Part shown: piece by piece, positions 42,689-52,431 of the stretch
Numbering within the stretch: position 1 is the stretch's first letter
How the letters are laid out: every line of letters starts with the position of its first letter
Origin: SpSt-1165 sp964391725
GTDB lineage: Bacteria; Chloroflexota; Anaerolineae; Anaerolineales; Anaerolineaceae
NCBI GenBank assembly: GCA_964391725.1
Contig: CAYMNB010000001.1
Span: 62,001 to 126,000, forward strand
Reading direction: 5' to 3'
Length of the DNA: 64,000 nt
Translations under genes and position numbers: made by a program
Notes under the pieces: model-generated
Told to the model about the DNA's origin: nothing
Seen by the model: only the letters and a program-made list of their open reading frames with translations
Database searches by the model: none

Positions 42689-43893
42689 GCCTCAATGATT
42701 ACTTCCTGCCCCTGTACTGCAGCAGGTTTTCGCATAAAGCCTAATAACGGAATCGCCAACAGATTCACAACCCCCAGAACCAGGAACGTGAAGCGATAAC
42801 CGGCAGCATCGACCAGCACCCCCGCCAGGCCTAAAGCAATACCGGTGCCAATGTTAGCGATCGCCATTAAAATGGCAAACATAGAGGCAGCGATACGCGA
42901 ATCGGTAAATTGCATCGAGAGAGCGAAGAAAATCGTTTCATAATACCCAAAAGCAATCCCGAAGAACGGCACAATGATCCAGGCTGCCACGGGCGATAAA
43001 ATCAACCCCAGCAATGTTGTGGCAGCAAATGACAACCACATGGCAGATATAACCGATTTACGTACCCCCAACTTTGGATTGATTTTTCCCCCGATCCATC
43101 CTCCGGCGATCACCCCTACCCCCCACAAAGAAATTAACAAGCTGGTCGGTCCCACATCCAAACCGAATTCTGTTGAAATGGCCGGCGCAACAATTTCATA
43201 AGCGCCATAGAGGCAAAACGAATACAACGCGCCTAACAGAGCCAGGCCGATGACATATTTCTCCTTGAATGCGCCAAACGCCGCCCAATTGAAAGAGGTA
43301 TCAGCTGTGCGTTTGGTTTCTTTCATGTTCGTCAAAACAAACGGCAGCGGTAATAACGTGATCAGTGCCAGTACAAGGAACAGAAAATTCCACCCCATTG
43401 CTTGCGCAATAAATCCTAACCCGCCAATAATCACCGTTCCCAAAGCACGTCCGGAAACCATCACCGCCTGCACAGTGCCTTCTTCTTCCACAGGTGTGAT
43501 GTCCAGCGCATAACCATCGGTACAGGTATCATACAATGCCATACCTGTCATCAACAAAAAGGCTGCCGCTGCATACAATCCGAAATTTTCCGCAGGATTG
43601 ACCGAACTGAAGACAGCCAGGATAGCAGCCTGCAACACCAAACCAATCACGATATACGGTTTACGGTGTCCAAATCCTAAGAAATTCACCTTGTCACTGA
43701 GCATCCCCAGGAAAATCTTCAGAATAAAAGGCACCATCGCGATCGTGCCGATCATTCCCGCCTGCGTCATGGTCAATCCTGAAGAGAGAAAATAAATGGC
43801 ATTCAATGCCCCGAAATAGCCCATGATGCTGCCCTGGGCGAAATATAACAAACCAAACATGATATAACGCGGGATGCTGATTTTGGTCTTCAT
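42685..43893 (-). CDS. MFS transporter
   Basis: 402 aa with twelve predicted membrane helices. The loop between helices 2 and 3 has GMLSDKVNFLGFGHRKPY, the MFS motif A in a form seen in the BT1/PUCC-like group, and helix 4 has MALYDTCTDGYALDITP. CAGGAG precedes the ATG at 43893, so the nine-residue upstream extension is dropped; TATACT lies about 45 bases upstream. It overlaps the HAD-HD gene by four bases, suggesting that the transported compound is processed by that protein. Confidence 0.87.
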   Translation of the reverse strand: MKTKISIPRYIMFGLLYFAQGSIMGYFGALNAIYFLSSGLTMTQAGMIGTIAMVPFILKIFLGMLSDKVNFLGFGHRKPYIVIGLVLQAAILAVFSSVNPAENFGLYAAAAFLLMTGMALYDTCTDGYALDITPVEEEGTVQAVMVSGRALGTVIIGGLGFIAQAMGWNFLFLVLALITLLPLPFVLTNMKETKRTADTSFNWAAFGAFKEKYVIGLALLGALYSFCLYGAYEIVAPAISTEFGLDVGPTSLLISLWGVGVIAGGWIGGKINPKLGVRKSVISAMWLSFAATTLLGLILSPVAAWIIVPFFGIAFGYYETIFFALSMQFTDSRIAASMFAILMAIANIGTGIALGLAGVLVDAAGYRFTFLVLGVVNLLAIPLLGFMRKPAAVQGQEVIIEA

Positions 43894-43980
43894 TGGCACT
43901 CCTGTGATTAACCAATCCACCTAAGTATAAAACTTTTTTGGCTCATGGGAAGGTGTTATCGTCCCTCGTCCTTAAGCATT

Positions 43981-44009
43981 TTACTGTTACAATAGTATTC
44001 AACTATAAT
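43981..44009 (+). promoter_or_regulatory. Probable promoter of the glycosyltransferase-NHL gene
   Basis: TTACTG (43981-43986, weak), a 17-base spacer and a perfect TATAAT (44004-44009), about 59 bases before the ATG. Confidence 0.45.
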
Positions 44010-44067
44010 ACATGCAATTCAATAGAGCATTTCAACACCGAAATATAAAAAATATGGAAATGAACCC

Positions 44068-47000
44068 ATGGTGTATACTGAAAAAACAACCTTTTTAGAT
44101 ATCCCCCTTGTCAAATCTTCTACATACCTGACCGTTGAAAAATTACTCATCATCCTGATCATATTGCTGGCGATCTTCAGCCGATTTTACCGGGTGGATC
44201 ATCGAGTCATGTCACATGACGAAGTTAACCACGTTGTGCCTGCCTATGACCTCTACCAGGGATTGGGATACCGCCATGACCCGGTAACCCATGGCCCGCT
44301 GCAATTCCATTTATTGGCCGCCTCCTATTTCATCATGGGCGATAATGACTTCAGCGCACGCGTCCCGGCAGCTCTGTTCAGCGTGGCCGCCATTGTTTTC
44401 GTGCTGTTTGCCTTTCCACGCTATCTGGGACGTAAAGGAGCCTTGCTGGCAGGCCTCTTTTTCTTGATATCCCCCTATCTCCTCTATTATGGCCGCTATA
44501 CCCGCAACGAAGCCTTCATTGAGTTATTTGCCGTGATGATGTTGTATGCAGTGCTGCGTTACATAGACAAACGTGATAACGCCTCGCTAATTTTGTTAAC
44601 CATCACATCTGCCCTGCATTTTGCCACCAAAGAAACTGCCTACATCTACACTGCTCAGATGATGATCTTCCTCGCCATCTACCTCTTCCTGCGCTTATTG
44701 AAAACACCTGCCTGGAAATCTAAAATCCATCAGCGCAACTTTTTGTTGTTTTCCATTCTTGCCATCCTGTTGTTCGTAGCCACCTTTACCATTGCAGTGA
44801 TCGATGCCTCGCATGCAGAAGTCAATGAAACCGGCACCGCCATCGAGGTATCACGTCACCGCCAGCTATTGACCGCCATGATCGTGGTTGGCGCTGCTTT
44901 CATCGCAGCAGCTGTCGCTGATTTGATCTATCTGGTCAAACACATCGGATGGGACGTGATTCGAAAAGAACCTTCCTTTGACCTGCTAATCCTGCTCGGC
45001 ATCACCGTTCTACCATTGCTGGTAGCTTTCCCGGTCAGAATCATCGGATGGGATCCGCTGGATTACACCACCGCGGGCATCATCCGCACCGGCGGTATGC
45101 TCATCATCGTCCTTGCCATCACAGCCGCGCTCGGATTTTGGTGGGATCGCAAAAAGTGGACCATTCACATGGGTATTTTTTACGGCATTTTCACCATTTT
45201 CTACACCACCTTCTTCACTAATGTTCGAGGATTTCTTACTGGTATCGTCGGTTCGTTGGGCTACTGGCTTGTGCAGCAAAGTGTCGAACGAGGCACACAG
45301 CCGTTGTATTATTATGCCCTGGTGCAGATGCCCATTTACGAATATCTCAGTATCGCCGGGCTGATCCTCGCTGTTGTGCTTGCCACAAAATCATGGCTAA
45401 GCCAACCCGACCAGCCTGATGCTGCCGACAATGACAATCACGAAAAAGTGCCGACCTTTGCTCTTCTGCTGTTCTGGTCGCTGATGAGCCTGATCGCCTT
45501 TAGCATTGCCGGCGAACGTATGCCCTGGCTGACCGTTCACATCGCGCTGCCCTTCTCACTGACTGCTGCCTGGGGGTTCGCCAAATTCCTCGATCGCATT
45601 CACTGGCAGCCATTGTTGAGCAAGAAAACAGCCTTTGTTTTCTTGTTAGCGCCCGTCTTTCTCATCAGCGTGCTGGTCTTGGTAGGTATGCTCCTCTCCG
45701 CCAATCCACCATTCGCTGGCAAAGAACTCATGCAGCTGCAAACCACCTATCGTTTCCTGTTGGTCGTTCTCACCGCCATGGGCACTGGCTTTGGCTTGTT
45801 CAGGCTGTTGCCTGACCCGGTCTGGAAAGTGTTCGGCCAATTGACCACCTTATCATTTTTTGTCTTGCTGATTGTCTTGACAGCCCGCACCGCTTTCATG
45901 GCTGCCTACGTCAATGCTGACTACGCCACTGAATTTCTGGTCTATGCGCATGCCTCACCTGCTCCCAAAGAAATCCTTGACCAGATCGAGACCATCAGTT
46001 ACCGGCTGACAGGTGGCAAGGACCTGGAAATCGCTTACGACAACGACAGCCTCTATCCCTACTGGTGGTATCTTCGTGATTATCCCAACAAACGCTACTT
46101 TGCTGAGCAGCCCACCCGTGATATTGCTAACGCCACCATCATCCTGGCATCATCAAACAAATACGGCAAAATTGATGCTATTGTGCGCGACAATTACACC
46201 ACCTTTGATTACATGCGCCTGTGGTGGCCGATGCAGGATTATTTCGGGTTGACGCCTGCGCGTATTGGAGAAATTCTGCTTGATCCTCCCTTGCGTTCTG
46301 CCATTTTTGATATCTGGCTGAATCGTGACTACAGCGCTTATTCGCAAGTCAAAGGAATTTCCCACCTCACGCCTGAAACCTGGTCGCCGGGTGATCAATT
46401 TCGCATGTATATACGCAAAGATATTGTGGCACAATTATGGCAATACGGTGTCTCTCCCACCTTCGAGGTTGGATTTGATGAGGACCTTTACATGACCAAT
46501 GTGTTGCCGTTGCTGGCAGATCAGGTGATTGGTTCGCCAGGCAGCGCGCCGGGTCAGTTAAGCGCGCCACGGGGAATTGCCGTTGCATCGGATGGAAGCA
46601 TCTTTGTTGCGGATGCGAACAATCACCGTATTCAACATTTTGCTGCCGACGGAACTCTGCTAAACTCGTGGGGAACATTTGCCAATGCTGAAACATCAGA
46701 AGCCCCTGGCGGAACGTTCAACGAACCTTGGGATGTAGCAGTCAGCCCGGATGGTTTTGTGTATGTGGCTGATACCTGGAATCACCGCATCCAGAAGTTC
46801 GATTATGATGGCAATTTCATCACCGCCTGGGGTGAGTTCGGAGTAGGAGAAACTCCCTACCGTTTGTGGGGTCCTCGCTCTGTGGTGGTTGATATTGAAG
46901 GCAACGTATTTATCACCGATACTGGCAACAAACGCATTATCATGTACACAGCGGATGGCGACTACCTGACTGACTTCGGCGGTGCCGGGTTCGCACCGGG

Positions 47001-47397
47001 TGAATTTGATGAACCCGTCGGCATCGCACTTGACCCGCAAGGCAACCTTTTCATCGCAGACACATGGAATCGCCGCATTCAATCAGTATTCGTTGATCGG
47101 ATGAATCTTTTTGTTTCGCCCATCACCTGGTGGGATGTGTATGGATGGTACAGTCAAACCCTCGACAACAAACCATATATCACTGTTTCAGGAGATGGGT
47201 ATGTTTATATTACCGACCCTGAAGGATACCGCGTGATCCAGTTTGACCTTGCCGGTAATTACATCAGTGCCTGGGGAGATTACAGCGCGGGATACGACGG
47301 CTTTGGTTTGCCGTCAGGCATCGCCGCGGACAAGCAGGGTGGTGTGTGGGTCAGTGATGCCGCCAACAACGTGTTGTTGCATTTTACTCTCCCCTAA
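44068..47397 (+). CDS. Agl23-like membrane glycosyltransferase with C-terminal NHL propeller
   Basis: 1109 aa, the largest gene here. Residues 1-620 hold about twelve membrane helices of the GT39/GT-C type, with the catalytic-site loop MSHDEVNHV near residue 50 and RYTRNEAFIE, matching the TIGR03663 (flippase-associated Agl23) family. A soluble region follows (about 620-810). Residues 815-1109 form six NHL blades, each built like GIAVASDGSIFVADANNHRI, enough for a closed propeller. It probably transfers a sugar from a lipid carrier outside the membrane while the propeller binds protein or glycan. Substrate unknown. Confidence 0.85.
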   Translation: MVYTEKTTFLDIPLVKSSTYLTVEKLLIILIILLAIFSRFYRVDHRVMSHDEVNHVVPAYDLYQGLGYRHDPVTHGPLQFHLLAASYFIMGDNDFSARVPAALFSVAAIVFVLFAFPRYLGRKGALLAGLFFLISPYLLYYGRYTRNEAFIELFAVMMLYAVLRYIDKRDNASLILLTITSALHFATKETAYIYTAQMMIFLAIYLFLRLLKTPAWKSKIHQRNFLLFSILAILLFVATFTIAVIDASHAEVNETGTAIEVSRHRQLLTAMIVVGAAFIAAAVADLIYLVKHIGWDVIRKEPSFDLLILLGITVLPLLVAFPVRIIGWDPLDYTTAGIIRTGGMLIIVLAITAALGFWWDRKKWTIHMGIFYGIFTIFYTTFFTNVRGFLTGIVGSLGYWLVQQSVERGTQPLYYYALVQMPIYEYLSIAGLILAVVLATKSWLSQPDQPDAADNDNHEKVPTFALLLFWSLMSLIAFSIAGERMPWLTVHIALPFSLTAAWGFAKFLDRIHWQPLLSKKTAFVFLLAPVFLISVLVLVGMLLSANPPFAGKELMQLQTTYRFLLVVLTAMGTGFGLFRLLPDPVWKVFGQLTTLSFFVLLIVLTARTAFMAAYVNADYATEFLVYAHASPAPKEILDQIETISYRLTGGKDLEIAYDNDSLYPYWWYLRDYPNKRYFAEQPTRDIANATIILASSNKYGKIDAIVRDNYTTFDYMRLWWPMQDYFGLTPARIGEILLDPPLRSAIFDIWLNRDYSAYSQVKGISHLTPETWSPGDQFRMYIRKDIVAQLWQYGVSPTFEVGFDEDLYMTNVLPLLADQVIGSPGSAPGQLSAPRGIAVASDGSIFVADANNHRIQHFAADGTLLNSWGTFANAETSEAPGGTFNEPWDVAVSPDGFVYVADTWNHRIQKFDYDGNFITAWGEFGVGETPYRLWGPRSVVVDIEGNVFITDTGNKRIIMYTADGDYLTDFGGAGFAPGEFDEPVGIALDPQGNLFIADTWNRRIQSVFVDRMNLFVSPITWWDVYGWYSQTLDNKPYITVSGDGYVYITDPEGYRVIQFDLAGNYISAWGDYSAGYDGFGLPSGIAADKQGGVWVSDAANNVLLHFTLP

Positions 47398-47418
47398 GCA
47401 AAAAGAAGGAATCACTTA

Positions 47419-47452
47419 ACAGCCCTTGGATAACTCCAAAGGCTGTTTTTTG
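47419..47452 (+). terminator. Intrinsic terminator after the Agl23-like gene
   Basis: ACAGCC-C-TTGGA and TCCAA-A-GGCTGT form a stem with one internal mismatch around TAAC, followed by TTTTTT. Confidence 0.85.
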
Positions 47453-47525
47453 TGCTATTGACTTATTAGAATTTTTGTTCTATTATAAAGACAGGAAAGC
47501 AACACCAAACAGAAAGGAACATATT

Positions 47526-48164
47526 ATGTCCCTGGGATCCAACTACCGATTACGTGACCGCCTTCATTCTGCGCAGATCAACCGCAGTACTTTCTATTCC
47601 GCCATTATCATCGCTGCCTTGATCTTCTTTGAGGTCTTTAACTTCTCCACCACCCACTATGCCCTCTCCGATTTGCTGGGTGATATGAAGTTTTTTGGCA
47701 TTCGCTGGGCTACGGGCCTCTCCATTGCGTTTGCCTGTATCGATTTCGCCGGTATTTCTCGGCTCTTTGCACCTGAAGAAGGTCAGGAACAGCCCCATGA
47801 GATGTGGTTCCTGTTCGGCGCCTGGCTGCTGGCTGCCACCATGAACGCATCGTTAACCTGGTGGGGTGTATCGATAGCCCTCTACAATCACAGCCGGCAG
47901 AGCGCTGCCATCATCGATTCTGCCCAGATAATGCGGGTGGTTCCCCTGTTCATCGCCATTCTGGTGTGGGTCATCCGGGTATTGGTGATCGGCACCGTTT
48001 CTGTCCATGCCAGCCAGCACAGGGCTACACCCACACTAACCCGTGGATCACAAAGAAATCCTTCTTCAGCCGGGTCAGCAACCCCTTTACGCCGTACCCG
48101 CCCTGATCCAATGTCAGCCCAACCAACACGTCCCGCCAGCCGCAGCGAAAGCCGCCGTTTCTAA
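47526..48164 (+). CDS. Four-helix membrane protein of unknown function
   Basis: 212 aa. Four hydrophobic segments lie at about 20-45, 60-80, 100-125 and 140-165. The C-terminal 45 residues are rich in Arg, Pro, Ser and Thr (TPLRRTRPDPM), likely disordered and cytoplasmic. AAAGGAAC precedes the ATG at 47526; an upstream in-frame ATG is rejected. I find no known motif. It stands alone between two terminators. Confidence 0.7.
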   Translation: MSLGSNYRLRDRLHSAQINRSTFYSAIIIAALIFFEVFNFSTTHYALSDLLGDMKFFGIRWATGLSIAFACIDFAGISRLFAPEEGQEQPHEMWFLFGAWLLAATMNASLTWWGVSIALYNHSRQSAAIIDSAQIMRVVPLFIAILVWVIRVLVIGTVSVHASQHRATPTLTRGSQRNPSSAGSATPLRRTRPDPMSAQPTRPASRSESRRF

Positions 48165-48239
48165 ATCGTTCAGCCCGCTGGCAGAAATCACTTCACACAC
48201 TCAAACAGCACGATAGGTCTGCCAGTGAAAATCAAGATT

Positions 48240-48280
48240 GGAGAGCATGCCATAGAATGGCCATGCTCTCCTGTTTCTTT
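48240..48280. terminator. Hairpin terminator between the four-helix protein and the holin-like gene
   Basis: GGAGAGCATG (48240-48249) and CATGCTCTCC (48262-48271) form ten perfect pairs with a T-rich tail TGTTTCTTT on the plus strand. The convergent minus-strand gene ends nearby, so it may serve both. Confidence 0.75.
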
Positions 48281-48288
48281 ATGAAGAG

Positions 48289-48684
48289 CTAGTCTGCCTT
48301 CCGTTTCTTCTTATCATCATCACCCAGGAAGATCGACAATACCACGCTGACCACGCTGACGATCAACCCGCCGAAGAAGGCTCCCCAGAAGGTGTCAACC
48401 TGGAAACCGAAACCGGCGATCAACCCGCCCAGCCAGCCTGACATGTAGAACATGAGCGTGTTGATAAACAGGGTGAATAGCCCCAGTGTCAAGATAATCA
48501 ACGGGCAGGTCAGGAGTTTTATGATCGGCTTTACCACCGCATTCACGATGCCAAAGATCAACCCCAGCACTACATAGCCATACCATTCCATCGGCGCCGC
48601 CGTGATACCGTTGCCATTCATGATCGCAATGGCTGCGTACAGAGCCACAGAATTGATAACCAATCGAACAAAAAAGTCACGCAT
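48289..48684 (-). CDS. Phage-holin-4-like (PF04020) membrane protein
   Basis: 131 aa with four hydrophobic helices: VINSVALYAAIAIM, WYGYVVLGLIFGIVNAVVKPIIKLLTCP, TLGLFTLFINTLMFYMSGWL and FFGGLIVSVVSVVLSIFLG. The NAVVKPIIKLLTCPL segment is the hallmark of this widespread bacterial family, whose role is unknown despite the phage-derived name. GAGGAGG precedes the ATG at 48684. It follows the GNAT gene by 11 bases, so they are probably cotranscribed. Charged C-terminus DDDKKKRK. Confidence 0.87.
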   Translation of the reverse strand: MRDFFVRLVINSVALYAAIAIMNGNGITAAPMEWYGYVVLGLIFGIVNAVVKPIIKLLTCPLIILTLGLFTLFINTLMFYMSGWLGGLIAGFGFQVDTFWGAFFGGLIVSVVSVVLSIFLGDDDKKKRKAD

Positions 48685-48695
48685 AATTAACCTCC

Positions 48696-49691
48696 TCAGG
48701 TTTTTTTGAACAAATCTGCTGGATATTCCATCCAAATTAACGTATTTTGCGGCAAAAAGTTGCATGCCTGAAAAGCATCCAGCCCCCTGCCAGCCGGATA
48801 ATTCACCCGCAAGGTGTTATTTACTCCGAACAATCGGTTTGCAAAACCCAGCAAACTCTCCAGAACTTCATTTTCCGTTTCGCTCACTGGTATTGATAAA
48901 AAAAGCGAATGGGGATTATTCTGCGTAGGCTGATAGGTCATAATGCCAGCCAATTGATTGTTGTTGTAGGCACTGTAATGCTGCATTGCCTGGTCATTTA
49001 ACAGGTAACGCTCAACAGATTTCAATAAACCCGGAGACAGGTTCTGGGTGTCAACCCCAAAATACCATTGTACATCCACCGGGTAATTCCTTTCAAACCA
49101 CTGTTGGTGTTGTTCCCAGTCCTTCCGGGGCCGCGGGATAACATGCAGGGTGATCAATTTATCGCTCTGCTCACCAATCTGGACGAAGTCCATCAACCGC
49201 CACTGGGTTCGCACCGAACGTTGTTCAAAGCCAAGGTTTTGGTAGAGATTAATAGCCGTTTGGTTAAATTCTTTCACCTGCAGCCATAGCTGATCCACCC
49301 CCTGAAATTGCGCATGGTAGATGGCTTGCTCTGTCAACAACTTTGCGATACCGCGCCGCCGGTAATCAGGATGAACAGCAACATTCGCAATCAGGTAATA
49401 CCAACGTTTTTGCCACGCAAAAGGAGAAATCGATACATTGCCGACGACCTTGCCATCTTCAATCCACACATAGCCGAACAGAGGCACACTGATCCGTTCA
49501 TTAGCACCATCCAGCCAGCGTACTTGCCGTCTTCCGGCAGCGACGTTGCGCAGATAGTTTAAATACTGTTTGCCATCATGATCCATCTGGTGACCGAAAC
49601 ACAACTCGATCAGATCAGCCACCTGCCGGAGATCAGTGTGAACGGACATTTTTCGGATGTTGGGATGTAGCATACGTATGATTGGCGACAT
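48696..49691 (-). CDS. GNAT family N-acetyltransferase, possibly double domain
   Basis: 331 aa. The N-terminal GNAT domain (about 15-165) has the acetyl-CoA loop HPDYRRRGIAKLL and ends with NLYQNLGFE. The second half (170-331) is the right size for another, degenerate GNAT fold but lacks the Q/R-x2-G-x-G/A loop. TACAAT lies six bases before the ATG at 49691, so the message may be leaderless; in-frame ATGs at residues 7 and 15 are alternatives. Substrate unknown. Confidence 0.82.
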   Translation of the reverse strand: MSPIIRMLHPNIRKMSVHTDLRQVADLIELCFGHQMDHDGKQYLNYLRNVAAGRRQVRWLDGANERISVPLFGYVWIEDGKVVGNVSISPFAWQKRWYYLIANVAVHPDYRRRGIAKLLTEQAIYHAQFQGVDQLWLQVKEFNQTAINLYQNLGFEQRSVRTQWRLMDFVQIGEQSDKLITLHVIPRPRKDWEQHQQWFERNYPVDVQWYFGVDTQNLSPGLLKSVERYLLNDQAMQHYSAYNNNQLAGIMTYQPTQNNPHSLFLSIPVSETENEVLESLLGFANRLFGVNNTLRVNYPAGRGLDAFQACNFLPQNTLIWMEYPADLFKKT

Positions 49692-49780
49692 ATGCCCATT
49701 GTACCGTAGAACCGCCTAATTTTACATTTCTATAGCCATTTCTTGATATACTTTTAAATGAAAAAAGAAGCGAAAAGCGA

Positions 49781-50935
49781 ATGAAGACAATGATTACACT
49801 AATTCATAATGCCAGTATTTATTTACCTCATCAGATACTTAACCGTGGCTGGCTCTTAATCCGCGATGGGGCTATTGAAAAAATTGGTGTCGATGAACCG
49901 CCATTAACTGTGGAGGGCGACATCTACGATGCCAAGGGCCGAAAGTTACTCCCCGGTTTCATTGATATTCACGTGCATGGTGCGATGGGCCATGAATCCA
50001 TGGATGCCAGCCCCGATGGCCTCATCAGCATGGCGCAATACTACGCAAAGCATGGTGTTACCAGCTTCTTACCCACCACCTGGGCAGCACCCTTCGACAG
50101 CCTGCTGCCGGTGTTTGAAAACATCCGCCATGTCATGGGTATGTCATATGCAGGTGCGCAGATCTTGGGTGCGCATGTAGAAGGTCCTTTCATTCACCCT
50201 GCCAAAGCAGGCGCACAGAATCCTGATGCCATCTATCCTGCTTCGCGGACACTCATTGACCAATTGATCGCACAGGAGATTGTAAAACTGGTGACTCTTG
50301 CACCGGAAATACCAGAAAACCAGCAAATCATCCCGCAGCTAAGGTCACAACGCATAGCAATATCCGCTGGCCATACCACCGCTACCTATGAACAAATGGA
50401 GGAAGCGGTTGCCTCAGGTGTCAGCTCCGTCACCCATACCTTTAACGCCATGCCGCCCCTGCACCACCGCGAACCGGGAGCGGTGGGCGCTGCTCTCCTG
50501 ATGGACGAGCTTTCCTGCGAAGTGATCGCCGACAACATCCACCTGCATCCTGCCATCTTGAAAATGATCGCCCGCTTGAAAACTGCTGACAAAATGATCC
50601 TGGTGACCGATGCCATTCGCGGAACCGGCTTGCCCGATGGCGAGTACCCGATCGACGAACGTACCATCACCATCAAAAATGGTGAAGCCCGCCTGCCGAA
50701 TGGCAGCCTGGCCGGTTCAACCCTCACCATGGAACGCGCTTTTCGCAATATGCTGGCTGCCACAAACTGGTCAATCGAAGAACTTCTGTCGGCTGCCACG
50801 CTGACACCAGCCCGCTTGATCGGTGTGCAGGACCGCAAAGGCAGCATCGAGATCGGGAAGGACGCCGATTTGATCATCACTGACGATGACATCAACATTG
50901 CAAACACCTTCGTTGCGGGGAACCTGGTTCATTAA
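49781..50935 (+). CDS. nagA: N-acetylglucosamine-6-phosphate deacetylase
   Basis: Amidohydrolase of 384 aa that converts GlcNAc-6-P to GlcN-6-P. DIHVHGAMGHESMDA (metal site), HVEGPFIHPAKAGAQ, AGHTTATYEQMEEA, THTFNAMPPLHHREPG and the catalytic LVTDAIRGTGLPDG are all present. It supports use of amino sugars from peptidoglycan or host/plant glycans. No nagB or kinase is adjacent; instead its stop overlaps the start of a CrtI-like oxidoreductase (TAATG), an unusual pairing. Confidence 0.94.
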   Translation: MKTMITLIHNASIYLPHQILNRGWLLIRDGAIEKIGVDEPPLTVEGDIYDAKGRKLLPGFIDIHVHGAMGHESMDASPDGLISMAQYYAKHGVTSFLPTTWAAPFDSLLPVFENIRHVMGMSYAGAQILGAHVEGPFIHPAKAGAQNPDAIYPASRTLIDQLIAQEIVKLVTLAPEIPENQQIIPQLRSQRIAISAGHTTATYEQMEEAVASGVSSVTHTFNAMPPLHHREPGAVGAALLMDELSCEVIADNIHLHPAILKMIARLKTADKMILVTDAIRGTGLPDGEYPIDERTITIKNGEARLPNGSLAGSTLTMERAFRNMLAATNWSIEELLSAATLTPARLIGVQDRKGSIEIGKDADLIITDDDINIANTFVAGNLVH

Positions 50936-52341
50936 TGGCCCTCACGGCGGCCATCATCGGCAGTGGCATTGGCGGTCTGGCAGCGGGCATCCGCCTTGTG
51001 CGGCTTGGTTATCAGGTCACTATCTATGAAGCCTTGCCGTATCCCGGCGGAAAAGCGGCAGGTATCGTCCTGGAAGGGCATGCCATTGACAGTGCTCCAA
51101 CGGTGATACGTATGCCGCACTTAGTAGCACAGGTATTGAAAGCTGGCGGTAAGTCTCTGGCCGAGATTGAACAGGCAACTTTGTTGCAAACGCATTATCG
51201 TATCTTTAAAACACCCCACCATTGGCTCGATATTGAGAATAATCGGGCAAACACCACCAATAATATCGCCCAATTTTCTTCTATAGATGCCAATCGCTAT
51301 GATGAGTTTGTAGAACGCGCCAATTTTCTATACCAGCAGTCTTTTGACACATCACCCGAGCAAAACAGTGAAAAATCTTCGGTCTTTGCTTCTTTGAAAC
51401 ATAAAGCAGCATCCGCTGTCTCCACTGGCTCTTTAATGCAGGAAGTCCAGTCGTACTTTTCTGATGACTTCATCCAGCAAGCTTTTTCTTTCTACCCGTT
51501 GTTCTACGGCCGCAATCCATATGATGACAATCCCCAATCCTTGCTTCTCCATGCAATCGAACAGCAATGGGGCATTTTGTCGGTGAAGGATGGCTTGAAA
51601 ACAATCATTGCTGAGATGGTGGAGATATTCAACGATCTCGGCGGTAAAATTGTGTTAAATTCACCGGTTGAGCAAATTACGCTGGAAAAAGGAAAGGCAG
51701 TAAGCCTGCGCCTCTCCTCTGGGTTGCCGAAAACATACGATGCCATCATCAGTAACTTAAGTCCTTATGCAACCCAACAATTACTTGATCGATCATCAAT
51801 GCCTCAAACGCCCAACCGCAGGGTGAGCAGTTCTTTCTTTTTGCTGCACATCGTTCATGACGCCGCTGTCGATCATCTCTCCCTGCATAACATTCTGACT
51901 ACACATACTTATAAAGACACCATGCAATTATTATTCAGCAAACAGCGAATACCGCAAGACCCATGGTTATACCTATACAATCCTGAAACTGACAATGAAT
52001 CATTGCGATCCTTACTGGTTCTAACCCCTGTTCCCAACCTGACGGCAGAGATTGATTGGCACAAAGAAGTCTTCCGGTTTCGCAACACCATCGTGAAAAA
52101 AATGGAATCCTACCTGCCCAGTTTTTCCAATCACATCATCTATGAAAAGGCCACCACCCCGCTCCAATTCAGGGAACAATACGAACTGCCGGCTGGCAGT
52201 ATCCTCTTCCCGCCGGTTAAGGCTGCTTATGACAACCTGTATTATGTCGGCGATAACACCTGGAACGGCCTGGGCATGATCGCCGCCCTCAGTTCGGCGG
52301 AGCAGGTTGTGAAAGAAATCGCTGCCCAGAATCCAATCTGA
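50935..52341 (+). CDS. Phytoene desaturase-like (CrtI family) FAD oxidoreductase
   Basis: 468 aa flavoprotein: FAD-binding IIGSGIGGLAAGIRLVRLGY at residues 7-26 with YEALPYPGGKA after it, and the C-terminal YYVGDNTWNGLGMIAALSSAEQVV that closes the FAD site. This layout fits carotenoid desaturases/isomerases and related retinol-saturase-like enzymes. No crtB, crtE or other carotenoid gene is near, so the substrate is uncertain. It overlaps nagA by one base (TAATG), implying coupled translation. Confidence 0.82.
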   Translation: MALTAAIIGSGIGGLAAGIRLVRLGYQVTIYEALPYPGGKAAGIVLEGHAIDSAPTVIRMPHLVAQVLKAGGKSLAEIEQATLLQTHYRIFKTPHHWLDIENNRANTTNNIAQFSSIDANRYDEFVERANFLYQQSFDTSPEQNSEKSSVFASLKHKAASAVSTGSLMQEVQSYFSDDFIQQAFSFYPLFYGRNPYDDNPQSLLLHAIEQQWGILSVKDGLKTIIAEMVEIFNDLGGKIVLNSPVEQITLEKGKAVSLRLSSGLPKTYDAIISNLSPYATQQLLDRSSMPQTPNRRVSSSFFLLHIVHDAAVDHLSLHNILTTHTYKDTMQLLFSKQRIPQDPWLYLYNPETDNESLRSLLVLTPVPNLTAEIDWHKEVFRFRNTIVKKMESYLPSFSNHIIYEKATTPLQFREQYELPAGSILFPPVKAAYDNLYYVGDNTWNGLGMIAALSSAEQVVKEIAAQNPI

Positions 52342-52431
52342 AGCATACAATAGAGAATGGTATAATTTTTTGACTTCCTGCACCAGACAGGGTACGGGAT
52401 TGTGATTCGATGTTGAAGGAGCGAACGAGCA

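Noticed and set aside
52342..52431. Possible T-box leader for glyQS
   Set aside because: The gap is only 90 bases, and no specifier stem, T-box sequence or terminator is visible.
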